Part shown: positions 34,149 through 43,086 of the stretch, piece by piece
Position numbering within the stretch: position 1 is the first letter of the stretch
How the letters are laid out: each line of letters begins with the position of its first letter
NCBI GenBank assembly: GCA_947495555.1
Contig: CANLZI010000001.1
Location: 1,340,861 to 1,404,860, forward strand
Length of the DNA: 64,000 nucleotides
Direction of reading: 5' to 3'
Origin: an uncultured Erythrobacter sp.
Lineage (GTDB): Bacteria; Pseudomonadota; Alphaproteobacteria; Sphingomonadales; Sphingomonadaceae
The notes under the pieces: model-generated
The model's input: only the letters and a program-made list of their open reading frames with translations
What the model was told of the DNA's origin: nothing
The model's database searches: none
Position numbers and translations under genes: made by a program

Positions 34149-34433
34149 ATGAAGACCCCCTCAATCGCAGCAATTGCTGGCCTCGCTTTGACCGCTGGTG
34201 TTGCCACCACGCTGACCGCCACCCCGGCATTCGCTGAAAAGCCCGCCATGGAAAAATGTTATGGTGTGGCCAAGGCTGGCAAAAATGATTGTGCCGCAGG
34301 TCCGGGCACCAGCTGTGCCGGCACTTCAACCAGCGATTATCAGGGCAATGCCTGGAAGCTGGTCAAGAAAGGCACATGCACCAGCATTGAAACGCCAAAA
34401 GGCAAAGGGTCGCTGACAGCGATCAAACGCTAA
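34149..34433 (+). CDS. bufA1: DUF2282 bufferin-type RiPP precursor peptide
   Basis: A 94-aa protein. Sec signal peptide at residues 1-29 (cleavage after AFA). The mature part has exactly four Cys, at 37, 48, 56 and 77, in the family pattern [20 protein letters not shown] and KKGTC. In characterised bufferins the two central cysteines become thiooxazole-type rings while the outer two form a disulfide, and the exported peptide binds copper. GGAG lies 9 bases before the ATG. First gene of the plus-strand arm; the next gene starts 30 bases later. Confidence 0.92.
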   Translation: MKTPSIAAIAGLALTAGVATTLTATPAFAEKPAMEKCYGVAKAGKNDCAAGPGTSCAGTSTSDYQGNAWKLVKKGTCTSIETPKGKGSLTAIKR

Positions 34434-34463
34434 GACGACAAGACTGACTATTGGAGGTTTGAG

Positions 34464-34928
34464 ATGAGCAGTGTGATTTCTTTATACGATAGGTTGGTAG
34501 GATTTGCCTCCAACCGCTGGTTTGAAGGGCTCGCACTGCTCTTCGCCCGTGTTGCGCTCGCCGGAATATTCTGGCGTTCGTACAAGACGAAGGTGGAAGA
34601 AGGGACATGGCTGCAGATCAGCGATGTGCAGTATTTCCTGTTCGAGAATGAATTCTCGGGCCTGCCAATCCCCTCTGATATCGCCGTACCCATGGCAACA
34701 TATGCGGAATTCCTCTTCCCGATCCTGCTGGTATTGGGTCTGGCGACACGGTTTTCGGCGGTTTCGCTGCTGATTATGACGCTGGTCATCCAATTCTTCG
34801 TGTTCCCGACCTGGGATCACTGGTTCGGTTGGGCAATCATGCCGGTGGCCCTTTCAGCCATATTGATCGTGCGCGGTGGCGGGGTGTTCTCTGCTGATGC
34901 GTTGATCGCAAAGGTCCGTGGTCAGTGA
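34464..34928 (+). CDS. DoxX family membrane protein (GigT/bufferin-associated)
   Basis: A 154-aa inner-membrane protein of the DoxX family, with four hydrophobic segments (about residues 20-38, 75-95, 98-115 and 122-138). GGAGG precedes the ATG. DoxX proteins accompany DUF2282/DUF692/DUF2063 genes in gold/copper-induced gig operons of other bacteria. A redox role at the membrane is plausible but unproven. The stop overlaps the sigF start (GTGA). Confidence 0.87.
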   Translation: MSSVISLYDRLVGFASNRWFEGLALLFARVALAGIFWRSYKTKVEEGTWLQISDVQYFLFENEFSGLPIPSDIAVPMATYAEFLFPILLVLGLATRFSAVSLLIMTLVIQFFVFPTWDHWFGWAIMPVALSAILIVRGGGVFSADALIAKVRGQ

Positions 34929-35455
34929 TAGCTGACGAAGCCACACTAGCCCGCCTCATGGTGGCCGGACAAAAGGGCGACAAATCCGCCTATAATGTCC
35001 TGCTGTCTGAGGTGGGTTTGTGGCTTGAAAGATACTTCCGGCGTCGGGTGCCCCCGCACCAGTTGGATGATCTGGTTCAGGACGTGATGCTGGCGCTGCA
35101 CAACAAGCGGGCCACCTATGACCCTGAACGGCCATTCCTTCCATGGTTGGCCGCCATTGCTCGCTATCGTTGGGTCGATCATTTGCGGAAAGTCTACAAG
35201 CACGAAAGTGACTTGCTGGAAGACAATGATGCCATCGAGGAAAGCGACGAAGAAGCGATCGCAGCGCGCGTCAGTCTGGAGCGGTTGTTCGTCCATCTAC
35301 CCAAGAAGCAGGCCGAAGTGATCGAGCTGGTTAAGATTGAAGGCCATTCGATACGCGATGCCGCTGAACGCACCGGCCAGACGGAAAGTCTGGTGAAAGT
35401 AAATATCCATCGCGGCCTGAAAAAGCTGTCCGCGCTCGTCGAGAAAGCAGAATAA
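34925..35455 (+). CDS. sigF: ECF sigma factor, SigF type
   Basis: A 176-aa ECF sigma factor. Region 2 is at about residues 12-90 (DDLVQDVMLALHNKRATY, FLPWLAAIARYRWVDHLRK) and region 4 at about 115-170 (LPKKQAEVIELVKIEGHSIR, ESLVKVNIHRGLKKL). The neighbouring NrsF gene places it in the SigF group that responds to heavy metals in Caulobacter. GTG start at 34925 overlaps the DoxX stop. Its likely target promoters are the two GTAACG-N16-CGAA elements in this locus. Confidence 0.92.
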   Translation: MIADEATLARLMVAGQKGDKSAYNVLLSEVGLWLERYFRRRVPPHQLDDLVQDVMLALHNKRATYDPERPFLPWLAAIARYRWVDHLRKVYKHESDLLEDNDAIEESDEEAIAARVSLERLFVHLPKKQAEVIELVKIEGHSIRDAAERTGQTESLVKVNIHRGLKKLSALVEKAE

Positions 35456-35456
35456 A

Positions 35457-36101
35457 ATGAAGCCCGTAAGAGAAAATCTCATTGCCAGCCTGACCGAGGA
35501 ATTGGAACCGGTCCGCGCTTTCAATGCCCGCGATGGCATGGGTCTGTTGGCGATTGCTGCGGCGCTAACCTTTGCCGCTGTGGTGATGGTCGAAGGCTTT
35601 TGGCATGGGATTGTATCCGGAGAGGCATCGGCCTTTTTCTGGATCACCAGTGGCCTGCTTGCTTTGCTTGGCCTGGCCTCGGCTGGTGCAGTCATCGCCA
35701 TGGCCAGCCCCCGGGTTGGCAACCGGTTTGATGCACCCGTTTGGTTGAGCGCCATGATGGTGGTTCTGCCCATCGGGGCATTGCTCAGCGCGATGCCGCA
35801 GCAGCATGGCCTGGATGCCATTGTGAATGACATGTACGGCATGCACTGCCTGACCTATTCCATGTTCTCGACCGTTCTGATCGGTGCTGCTTTGACATTG
35901 TGGCTCAGGCGCGGTGCAACTGTCTCGCTTAATGCGGCTGGTTGGTTCACGGGCATCGCAGCGGGATCATTGGGTGCATTGGCCTATGGCATTTCCTGCA
36001 GCATCGATTCGATCACTCATCTGGGCACTTGGCATATTGCACCGGTTGCAATCTCTGCCCTTCTTGGCCGACTGATCGTGCCCCATCTGGTGCGTTGGTA
36101 A
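35457..36101 (+). CDS. nrsF: NrsF-type (DUF1109) anti-sigma factor
   Basis: A 214-aa integral membrane protein with six predicted membrane segments and a short cytoplasmic N-terminus. Two cysteines, C131 (YGMHCLTY) and C181 (YGISCSID), sit at the positions I recall as functionally important in the Caulobacter NrsF homologue, where they are needed to sense metal and release SigF. It starts 1 base after the sigF stop codon, so the stoichiometry of sigma and anti-sigma is coupled. Confidence 0.9.
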   Translation: MKPVRENLIASLTEELEPVRAFNARDGMGLLAIAAALTFAAVVMVEGFWHGIVSGEASAFFWITSGLLALLGLASAGAVIAMASPRVGNRFDAPVWLSAMMVVLPIGALLSAMPQQHGLDAIVNDMYGMHCLTYSMFSTVLIGAALTLWLRRGATVSLNAAGWFTGIAAGSLGALAYGISCSIDSITHLGTWHIAPVAISALLGRLIVPHLVRW

Positions 36102-36106
36102 CCGCC

Positions 36107-37129
36107 TCAGAGCCAACGCCAGCGCTTGAACAGAAACAGCAGCGTCGCCATTGCAGCGAAGCATAGAATAACGACAATCCAGAATGCGCGAGGATCATCG
36201 AGACCAGGCATCCCGCCAACGTTGATCCCCATCAAGCCAGTCAGAAAACCCAAGGGCAGGAAGATACCGGCGACGATGGTCAGCATATAGGTCGCATGTT
36301 CGCTGGACGCCACGCTGCGCGCGCGCAGCTCGTCCTGCAAAACCACCGCGCTTTCTTTGCTGATGTCGATATCGTCCAGATACCGTTGGAGCCGAGCGAT
36401 CGCTTCGCCGATCTCGCGTCGGTCATGATCCTCGAACCAGTCCGGCGCATCGCGGCTAATCCGCTCCAGCGCCTCATGCTGCGGAGACATGTGCCGCTTT
36501 AGGGCAAGGCAGTTGCGCCGAATCGCCGTTATCTTGGGAAGAATCTGTTCGTAATCACCCTCGATATCCATGGCTTCAAGTTCATCGATTTGCCCGTTCA
36601 TGTCCACAATGGTCTGGTTCATTCGGACAACCAATTGTTCGACGATTTGCGTGATCAGCCCGCCCGCGTCATTCGGTCCCCGACCCTCATCGAGATCAGA
36701 GAGTACATCGCGCGGCGTCTGCATCGGCATTTTTCGCAAGGTAATCAGCCGTGATCCATCGCACCATAATTGTAGCGAGATCATATCTTCAGGCCGCGCC
36801 TCGGGATTAAAATTGATCCCGCGCAATGTCGCAACCAGTGAGTTCCCTTCACGAAGTGCGCGTGGACGGGTCGAATCTGAAACAAGCAGCTCGGCTATCG
36901 TCGGTGAAATACCCAGATCGCTCACCAGCCAGGGTTTCACTTCCGGTGCATGCCTGCGCAGGTGGAGCCACATGATCTCTCCCGGCTTGGACGGTTGCCA
37001 TTTGTCGACATCGGTCCGGCCAATCGGCTTGACGCCGCCATGCCCGTCCAAAATCCGACCGAAAATCAGTGGTTCTTTTCCTTCGGCTGCATCGGTGGGG
37101 CTTGGTTCCATCTCCGCATCATGCAGCAT
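36107..37129 (-). CDS. zntB: CorA/ZntB-family metal cation transporter
   Basis: A 340-aa protein with a large cytoplasmic N-terminal domain, a long helix (about residues 240-290) and two C-terminal membrane segments. The conserved pore motif reads GIN ([14 protein letters not shown]) instead of the classical GMN of CorA, with the ZntB-like loop following. It is likely a zinc or other divalent-cation transporter. Six bases separate its end from the nrsF stop in the convergent orientation, so it is not part of the bufferin operon. Confidence 0.87.
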   Translation of the reverse strand: MLHDAEMEPSPTDAAEGKEPLIFGRILDGHGGVKPIGRTDVDKWQPSKPGEIMWLHLRRHAPEVKPWLVSDLGISPTIAELLVSDSTRPRALREGNSLVATLRGINFNPEARPEDMISLQLWCDGSRLITLRKMPMQTPRDVLSDLDEGRGPNDAGGLITQIVEQLVVRMNQTIVDMNGQIDELEAMDIEGDYEQILPKITAIRRNCLALKRHMSPQHEALERISRDAPDWFEDHDRREIGEAIARLQRYLDDIDISKESAVVLQDELRARSVASSEHATYMLTIVAGIFLPLGFLTGLMGINVGGMPGLDDPRAFWIVVILCFAAMATLLFLFKRWRWL

Positions 37130-37181
37130 TGTGCACCTTGTGTCATTGCCCCTTCACAGCGGCGTGGCTATATGCAGGCGC

Positions 37182-38321
37182 ATGTCCTCAGTTAGACCTT
37201 GGCGCGACATTGATCGTCGCAGCAGCCGCCAGATAATGGTGGGCGATGTACCGGTTGGCGGCGATGCGCCGATTACCGTGCAAACCATGACCAACACGCC
37301 CACCGAAGATGCGGTGGCGACGATCGATCAAATCCGCCGTTGCGAAGAAGCCGGCGCTGACATCATTCGCGTGTCTTGCCCGACGAAAGAGGCAACCGCT
37401 GCTTTTGGCAAAATCACCAAAGCGGCGCGGGTGCCCATCGTGGCTGATATCCACTTTCACTATAAGCGTGCGCTTGAGGCGGCCGACGCTGGCGCCGCAT
37501 GTCTGCGAATCAACCCAGGCAATATCGGATCGTCCGAACGCGTTGCCGAAGTGGTCCGCGCGGCCAAGGCCAATGGCTGTGCAATCCGTATCGGAGTGAA
37601 CGCTGGCAGTCTGGAAAAGGATCTGCTCGAAAAATATGGCGAACCGTGCCCCGAGGCGCTGATTGAAAGCGCGCTGGATCATATCAAGCTGCTGCAAGAT
37701 CACGATTTTCACGAATACAAAGTCGCGGTGAAAGCCAGCGACGTGTTTCTGGCGGTCGCTGCCTATCATGGTTTGGCAGAGGCGGTAGACTGCCCGCTGC
37801 ATCTGGGCATTACCGAGGCCGGAGGCCTGATTGGCGGAACGGTCAAAAGCTCGATCGGCATGGGTTCACTGCTGTGGGCCGGGATTGGCGATACGATCCG
37901 TGTGTCTTTGTCGGCCGAGCCCGAGCAAGAAGTGCGCGTTGGGTTTGAAATGTTGAAGGCCCTGGGTCTTCGCACACGCGGTGTGCGCGTGGTTTCTTGC
38001 CCCAGCTGTTCGCGCCAAGGCTTTGACGTGATCCGCACAGTAGAAGCGCTGGAACAACGGCTGGAGCACATCAAAACGCCCATGTCGCTCTCCGTGCTCG
38101 GCTGCGTGGTCAATGGACCCGGCGAAGCGCGCGAAACCGATATTGGCATCACTGGCGGCGGCAATGGCAAGCATATGGTCTATCTGTCGGGCGTCACCGA
38201 TCACCATGTGCAATCTGACGATATGCTCGATCACATTGTGAAGTTGGTCGAAGAGAAAGCCGCCCAGATCGAAGCGGGAGACGCCGTCGCGTTTGACCCC
38301 CACGCGGTAGCAGCGGAGTAA
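37182..38321 (+). CDS. ispG: 4-hydroxy-3-methylbut-2-en-1-yl diphosphate synthase IspG
   Basis: A 379-aa enzyme of the MEP isoprenoid pathway, converting MEcPP to HMBPP. Residues C273 and C276 ([12 protein letters not shown]) and C308 ([11 protein letters not shown]) bind the [4Fe-4S] cluster, with a Glu fourth ligand. The N-terminal TIM barrel includes [12 protein letters not shown] and [12 protein letters not shown]. The ATG at 37182 gives the family length. Divergent from the zntB-like gene, 52 bases apart. Confidence 0.95.
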   Translation: MSSVRPWRDIDRRSSRQIMVGDVPVGGDAPITVQTMTNTPTEDAVATIDQIRRCEEAGADIIRVSCPTKEATAAFGKITKAARVPIVADIHFHYKRALEAADAGAACLRINPGNIGSSERVAEVVRAAKANGCAIRIGVNAGSLEKDLLEKYGEPCPEALIESALDHIKLLQDHDFHEYKVAVKASDVFLAVAAYHGLAEAVDCPLHLGITEAGGLIGGTVKSSIGMGSLLWAGIGDTIRVSLSAEPEQEVRVGFEMLKALGLRTRGVRVVSCPSCSRQGFDVIRTVEALEQRLEHIKTPMSLSVLGCVVNGPGEARETDIGITGGGNGKHMVYLSGVTDHHVQSDDMLDHIVKLVEEKAAQIEAGDAVAFDPHAVAAE

Positions 38322-38332
38322 AAACGGCTCCC

Positions 38333-39250
38333 TTGCTCCACGTCGTTCATCACGCCGATTACATGGCGCCGCAGCCAAAGCGCGGAACCTTCAAATTCGA
38401 CAAATACTTTCTGGTTATGGAGGCACTGCGCGCCTCCGGCGATCCCCTCACCGAGCATGCCCCTGAACCTTGCCCGCGAGAATGGTTGGAGGCGGTGCAT
38501 TGCCCAACTTACGTCGAGCAAGTTTTCACCCAAACCGTCCCAAGCGAGAAAGAGCGCCGGATCGGCTTTCCTGTAACGGACCACATCGCCAGCCGGGTCA
38601 GGCACACCAATGGCGGCACATGGCTGGCTGCACAGCTGGCCATGCGTCATGGCTATGCCGCCAATTCAGCTGCTGGCAGCCACCACGCTTTGCATGAAAC
38701 CGGCGCGGGATATTGCGTGTTCAATGATCTGGCCGTGGCGAGCAACCGCTTGATTGCCGAGGGCGATGCGCGCCGTATTCTGATTGCCGATCTGGATGTC
38801 CATCAGGGCGATGGCACTGCCAGCCTGATGGCGGGCCGCGAAGATGTGTTCACATTCTCGATCCATGCGGAGAAGAACTTTCCAGTGCGCAAAGCCCGCT
38901 CCAGCCACGATATCGCGTTGGCAGATGGGGTGGATGATGCTGGTTACATGAAGCAATTGTCGCTCCATTTACCGCGCCTTCTCGACGAATTTGCCCCCGA
39001 TCTGGTGCTGTATCAGGCCGGCGTTGATCCGCATGAAGAGGATCGCCTGGGCCGTTTGGCATTGACCGATGCAGGCTTGATGGCGCGCGACCAATTTGTG
39101 GTGAGCGAAGTAAGGCAGCGAGGCCTGCCAATCGCCTCTGCTTTGGGAGGTGGATATGGCGATGACCAACGCGCAGTCGCCCAGCGCCATGCCCGATCCA
39201 TGCTCGCCATGGCCGCCGAAAATCGGCGCTGGCTCAAGCACGACCGCTAG
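38333..39250 (+). CDS. Histone deacetylase family protein
   Basis: A 305-aa zinc-dependent deacetylase fold, class II-like. Active-site features are SHHALHETGAGYCVFND, the metal-binding DLDVHQGDGTA (D and H) and the later D in YQAGVDPHEED, then ALGGGYG. Bacterial homologues deacetylate acetylpolyamines or other small amides. TTG start at 38333, 11 bases after ispG, supported because the family begins at the strand HVVHHADY. It is probably cotranscribed with ispG. Confidence 0.88.
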   Translation: MLHVVHHADYMAPQPKRGTFKFDKYFLVMEALRASGDPLTEHAPEPCPREWLEAVHCPTYVEQVFTQTVPSEKERRIGFPVTDHIASRVRHTNGGTWLAAQLAMRHGYAANSAAGSHHALHETGAGYCVFNDLAVASNRLIAEGDARRILIADLDVHQGDGTASLMAGREDVFTFSIHAEKNFPVRKARSSHDIALADGVDDAGYMKQLSLHLPRLLDEFAPDLVLYQAGVDPHEEDRLGRLALTDAGLMARDQFVVSEVRQRGLPIASALGGGYGDDQRAVAQRHARSMLAMAAENRRWLKHDR

Positions 39251-39303
39251 TATATCCGTTACTCGGTCGCATTGTTAAAACTGGTGTAAAGGCACGACCA
39301 ACC

Positions 39304-40752
39304 ATGGCTGATTTCGAAACCGATTATTTGATTGTTGGTGCTGGCGCGGTCGGAATGGCCTTTGCTGACACATTGATGGACGAAGATCCCGATTGTCACA
39401 TCACCATCGTCGATAAACACGCCAAGCCCGGTGGGCATTGGAACGATGCCTATTCCTTCGTCACCCTGCACCAGCCCAGCGCAAGCTATGGCGTAAATTC
39501 GATGGAATTGTGCCCGGATCGCGTCGATACGCATGGCCACAATGCGGGCATGTACCCGCTGGCTAAGCATTCGGAAATCCTGGCCTATTACAGCAGGCTG
39601 ATGAGCGAGCGCTTCATCCCGAGCGGTCGCGTTTCCTATCATCCGCTGACCGAATATCGCGGCGCTGAGGGAAGCGAGCACACTGTTCGTGGTATCTTGT
39701 CGGGTGAGGAAAGCACGGTCCATGTGCGCCGCAAATTGGTGGATGGTACGTGGTTTCAAACCTCCGTCCCTTCCACGCACACACCTGCCTTTGATATTGC
39801 CGATGGCACCCGCTTTGCCATCCCTGGCGATTTGCCCAGACTGTGGAATCAAGCTGACAATCTGCCCGATCACTACATGATCATTGGCGCGGGCAAGACT
39901 GCGATGGATACCGGCGTGTGGCTGTTGGAAGCAGGTGTACAGCCTGAAAAGATTGGCTGGGTTCGTCCGCGCGACAGCTGGATGTTCAATCGAAAATTGC
40001 TGCAACCGGGCAAGCATCGGATCGAGGGATTGATCGAGTTTCAACTTGCACTGGTGGAAGAGGCCGCAACTTCGAATAGCGGTGATGAAATGTTCGCCAA
40101 ATTGGACCAACGCGGAACCATGTTGCGGATTGATCCTGAGGTGACACCAAAGATGTTCCACTTCGCGGTTATCTCCGAAACCGAAGTGGAAATGCTGCGG
40201 CAGATCAGCGAAGTCTATCGACAGGGTCGGGTCACCGCGATCGGCCCCGATGCGATGCATTTCGCCGATGAAACCGTGGCTGTGCCAGACAACACGCTGT
40301 TCATCGATTGCACAGCCAGCGCCGTGCCGTTTGAAAACCGGCTGAATACCAGGCCGTTCTTCGCAGATGATGTCATCACCATTCAACTCGCTCAGTCGCC
40401 ATTCGTGGTTTACAGCGCGGCGTTGGCAGCTTTTGTCGAGGCAAACTTCGATGATGACATGGAGAAGAATGCCCTTTGTCCTCCCTCGCCGCTGACCGAT
40501 ACGACAGACACCTATCCCTATGCGGTCATGGCCAATTTGATGAGCACAGCGATCCTGTCCGCCAATGACAAGGTCAATGCCTTCAATGCGCGCAGCCGCT
40601 TGCACCCGACCGGCCCCGCCATTGCCCAAATGATCGCAGACAATGACCCACGACTGGCAACATTGGGTCAGGTCGGCGCGACCATTCAGGCCAAGATGCC
40701 GGACGTTATCAAGCTGGGGATGGCTGCCAAAGCTATCCACGAAGGGGGTTGA
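39304..40752 (+). CDS. FAD/NAD(P)-binding oxidoreductase
   Basis: A 482-aa flavoprotein-like enzyme. The N-terminal FAD-binding motif is YLIVGAGAVGMAFADTL (residues 8-24) with KPGGHWNDAY (about 41-50), as in flavin-monooxygenase-like proteins. A second Rossmann motif IIGAGKTAMDTG lies near residue 197. The rest is conserved in many proteobacterial hypothetical NAD(P)/FAD-dependent oxidoreductases. The substrate is unknown. A standalone transcription unit. Confidence 0.82.
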   Translation: MADFETDYLIVGAGAVGMAFADTLMDEDPDCHITIVDKHAKPGGHWNDAYSFVTLHQPSASYGVNSMELCPDRVDTHGHNAGMYPLAKHSEILAYYSRLMSERFIPSGRVSYHPLTEYRGAEGSEHTVRGILSGEESTVHVRRKLVDGTWFQTSVPSTHTPAFDIADGTRFAIPGDLPRLWNQADNLPDHYMIIGAGKTAMDTGVWLLEAGVQPEKIGWVRPRDSWMFNRKLLQPGKHRIEGLIEFQLALVEEAATSNSGDEMFAKLDQRGTMLRIDPEVTPKMFHFAVISETEVEMLRQISEVYRQGRVTAIGPDAMHFADETVAVPDNTLFIDCTASAVPFENRLNTRPFFADDVITIQLAQSPFVVYSAALAAFVEANFDDDMEKNALCPPSPLTDTTDTYPYAVMANLMSTAILSANDKVNAFNARSRLHPTGPAIAQMIADNDPRLATLGQVGATIQAKMPDVIKLGMAAKAIHEGG

Positions 40753-40800
40753 GCCCGCTATTCACGCTCGGGTAAAAAATACGCTATATAGTGCGACATT

Positions 40801-41460
40801 ATGAAACGGCGTGATCTTTTGAAGGGCGGATTGGTGGCGAGCGCCACTCTGGGTGCTGCGGCAGCTTTGCCCGTGCGCGCCTTTGCCGCGCCCAAAGCCG
40901 GATCGCTGCGGGACCGCAAACTTTTCGCGCTGGCTAAGCAGCAACTCGACAAAGCCGGCGATGCCATTTGGAAGCGCGATATCGTTGGCATTGCTGACTT
41001 TGGCCTGCACTCAGCGCAGCGGCGGTTCCATTTCGTCAATCTGGATCGCGAAGAAGTGCAAAGCTACCACGTCAGCCATGGCACAGGGTCCGACCCTGAA
41101 CATGATGGCTGGTTGAATTCCTATTCCAATGTTGAAGGGTCCAATGCCACCAGCAAGGGCGCCTATGTCACATGGGAATGGTATGTCGGGCGTTACGGCA
41201 CATCGGTCCGGCTAGGCGGGCTCGATTCAACCAATGATAATGCCTTGCGGCGGTACATTGTGATGCACCGGGCCAAATATGCCGAACCTTCGCATATCGA
41301 TAAATGGGGCCGATTGGGCCGCTCAAATGGATGCTTTGCACTGGGCGAGGAGCAATTCCGCATCGCATTGCTCAATCTGTCGGGCGGACGGCTGCTTTAT
41401 GCCGACAGCCTTGGCCTGAACGAGGATGGCAGCGCCGCCTCACCGCCACCATCGTTGTAA
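40801..41460 (+). CDS. Murein L,D-transpeptidase catalytic-domain protein (YkuD_2 type)
   Basis: A 219-aa exported protein. The N-terminus has an RRDLLKGG motif followed by a hydrophobic stretch ending AFA, typical of a Tat-like signal peptide (residues 1-29). The catalytic nucleophile is C178 in GRSNGCFALG, with H156 (IVMHRAKY) likely part of the site. It probably acts on peptidoglycan cross-links or sorting. Convergent with another L,D-transpeptidase, leaving 28 bases between stop codons. Confidence 0.87.
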   Translation: MKRRDLLKGGLVASATLGAAAALPVRAFAAPKAGSLRDRKLFALAKQQLDKAGDAIWKRDIVGIADFGLHSAQRRFHFVNLDREEVQSYHVSHGTGSDPEHDGWLNSYSNVEGSNATSKGAYVTWEWYVGRYGTSVRLGGLDSTNDNALRRYIVMHRAKYAEPSHIDKWGRLGRSNGCFALGEEQFRIALLNLSGGRLLYADSLGLNEDGSAASPPPSL

Positions 41461-41488
41461 GGTGGGGGCGGTTTAAGCCACCGCCTGC

Positions 41489-42922
41489 TCAGCCTTCTGC
41501 CAGCGGATTGTTCTCGATCACGATCACCTCATCGTCGATCACATTGCTGCGGTCTTTGACGCGCGGTTGATCCAGACTGGCCAGCACAGGTTTATCGCGG
41601 CCATAGACATCTTCGAAGGTCTTCATCTCGCCATTGATGTCGCTCGCCATGGTGAAATAGGTGATATAGGCGGGAAACTTCTGATTGATCGGCACCTTGG
41701 TGTATTCGCCCGAAGTCGCAATCTCGACCGCTTCATCCTTCGACGCACCCTTGCCCAAAATGGCCATGGTAATCGCCAGTTCCAGCGCCCGCTCGGTGCG
41801 GATACAGCCATGGCTTAGCGCTCGCATGTCTTTGGAAAAAAGGTGGCGCGAGGGCGTGTCGTGGAAGAAAATCGCATGGCGATTGGGCATCTCCAGCTTC
41901 ATCCGGCCAAGCGAATTGGTCGGTCCAGGCTGTTGCACCACACCAATCCAGCCACCCGCGCCCTTGGTCGCCTTATAGCCCTTGCTCTTGGCCCATGCGG
42001 GATTGTCGAGCACCTTTTGCCCCAACCCTTCGCCCTTTACGATCGATTGCGGGACGGTCCAGGTTGGGTTGAACACAACGCCTTCAACCATTTCGGCCAA
42101 TTGCGGCGTCGCAGTCCGGCCCGGTTTGCCCACAATCGTGCGATAACTGGATATGATGCGGTTATTGACCGTCAGTCGCAGCTGATACTCGGGCACATTG
42201 GTGAGCAGATATTTGTTGCCCAAATCGCGCGCCAGCCACCGCCAGCGGTCCATATTGGCGCGGATCAGTTTGCGCCGGTCAACGTCTTCAGGCGGAGTGT
42301 CTGCCAAGGCCGCTTTCAGCAAGGCATAGTCGGGATGGGTAGGGGCCAGCCCTTGCAAAGTTCCGGCAATATCGCCGCTTTCTAATGCCGCGGTCAGCAA
42401 AGCGCCCGTCCGCAGAAAATCGCGGTCCGGATCGACCACAAACCATTGCTCGCGCGCGTCCATCGGCGTTCTGCCATCGCGCATATCTTCCACCAGCCAG
42501 ATGAAGTTCTTGCTGGCTAAATGGTCCAATTCGTCTGACGGGCCTGCCGCGAGCGATACTTTGAGCGCGGCGACATCATAATCGGCAGGGTCCAATCCCT
42601 CGGTCGCGATGTTCTCGATCACATCGATCAGGGCTGCGGCATTGATGACGCTCCAGGGCTGCACCAACGGGATTGCATCCACGGTCAATTCGCCCTGAAC
42701 CATCGGGTTAGAGACCATGTCGGGAAAGGCCTCGTCCATAGTGGACGGCGGCACGGCGGATGGCGCTTTCGCAGATGGGGACTCGCGCGCCTCAGCAGCG
42801 GCTGCCGGATCGCCTACGGTTGCCAGCAGGTCCTCTGGCGCGGCGTCTTGCGCCAAGGCAATGCCTGCGCACGCCAATGCGGCCGCAGCTACGCCCGTTC
42901 TCAGTCCTGAAAGCATCATCAT
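41489..42922 (-). CDS. L,D-transpeptidase, YcbB/LdtD-like
   Basis: A 477-aa exported protein. Signal peptide at residues 1-25 (ends GIALAQ). A scaffold domain (about 90-290) resembles that of YcbB/LdtD. The L,D-transpeptidase domain (about 300-410) has the catalytic motif SHGCIRTERAL with C373. It forms 3-3 cross-links in the periplasm. Several ATGs lie at 42914-42922; the first one, which starts the signal peptide, is used. Confidence 0.9.
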   Translation of the reverse strand: MMMLSGLRTGVAAAALACAGIALAQDAAPEDLLATVGDPAAAAEARESPSAKAPSAVPPSTMDEAFPDMVSNPMVQGELTVDAIPLVQPWSVINAAALIDVIENIATEGLDPADYDVAALKVSLAAGPSDELDHLASKNFIWLVEDMRDGRTPMDAREQWFVVDPDRDFLRTGALLTAALESGDIAGTLQGLAPTHPDYALLKAALADTPPEDVDRRKLIRANMDRWRWLARDLGNKYLLTNVPEYQLRLTVNNRIISSYRTIVGKPGRTATPQLAEMVEGVVFNPTWTVPQSIVKGEGLGQKVLDNPAWAKSKGYKATKGAGGWIGVVQQPGPTNSLGRMKLEMPNRHAIFFHDTPSRHLFSKDMRALSHGCIRTERALELAITMAILGKGASKDEAVEIATSGEYTKVPINQKFPAYITYFTMASDINGEMKTFEDVYGRDKPVLASLDQPRVKDRSNVIDDEVIVIENNPLAEG

Positions 42923-43086
42923 TCTTGTCCCACTATCGGCCTGCCTGCGCATCCAAACGCCCGGCCCGCCACAAATATGCAAAATGTCGCTCTGCCTATC
43001 AACCATTGCAGCTTACCCACGCCTGAATTGTATGGCGCTGCTGCCAAATAGTGACGCAAGCCAATGGCTCGCCTAAGGGCGTTGAG

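Noticed and set aside
36570..37181. Upstream extension of ispG by 204 codons
   Set aside because: It overlaps the zntB-like gene on the other strand and is not part of IspG.
39259..40740. Long minus-strand reading frame of 493 codons opposite the FAD-binding oxidoreductase gene
   Set aside because: It lies entirely antisense to a gene with clear cofactor motifs, its translation has no recognisable domain, and such frames are common in GC-rich DNA.
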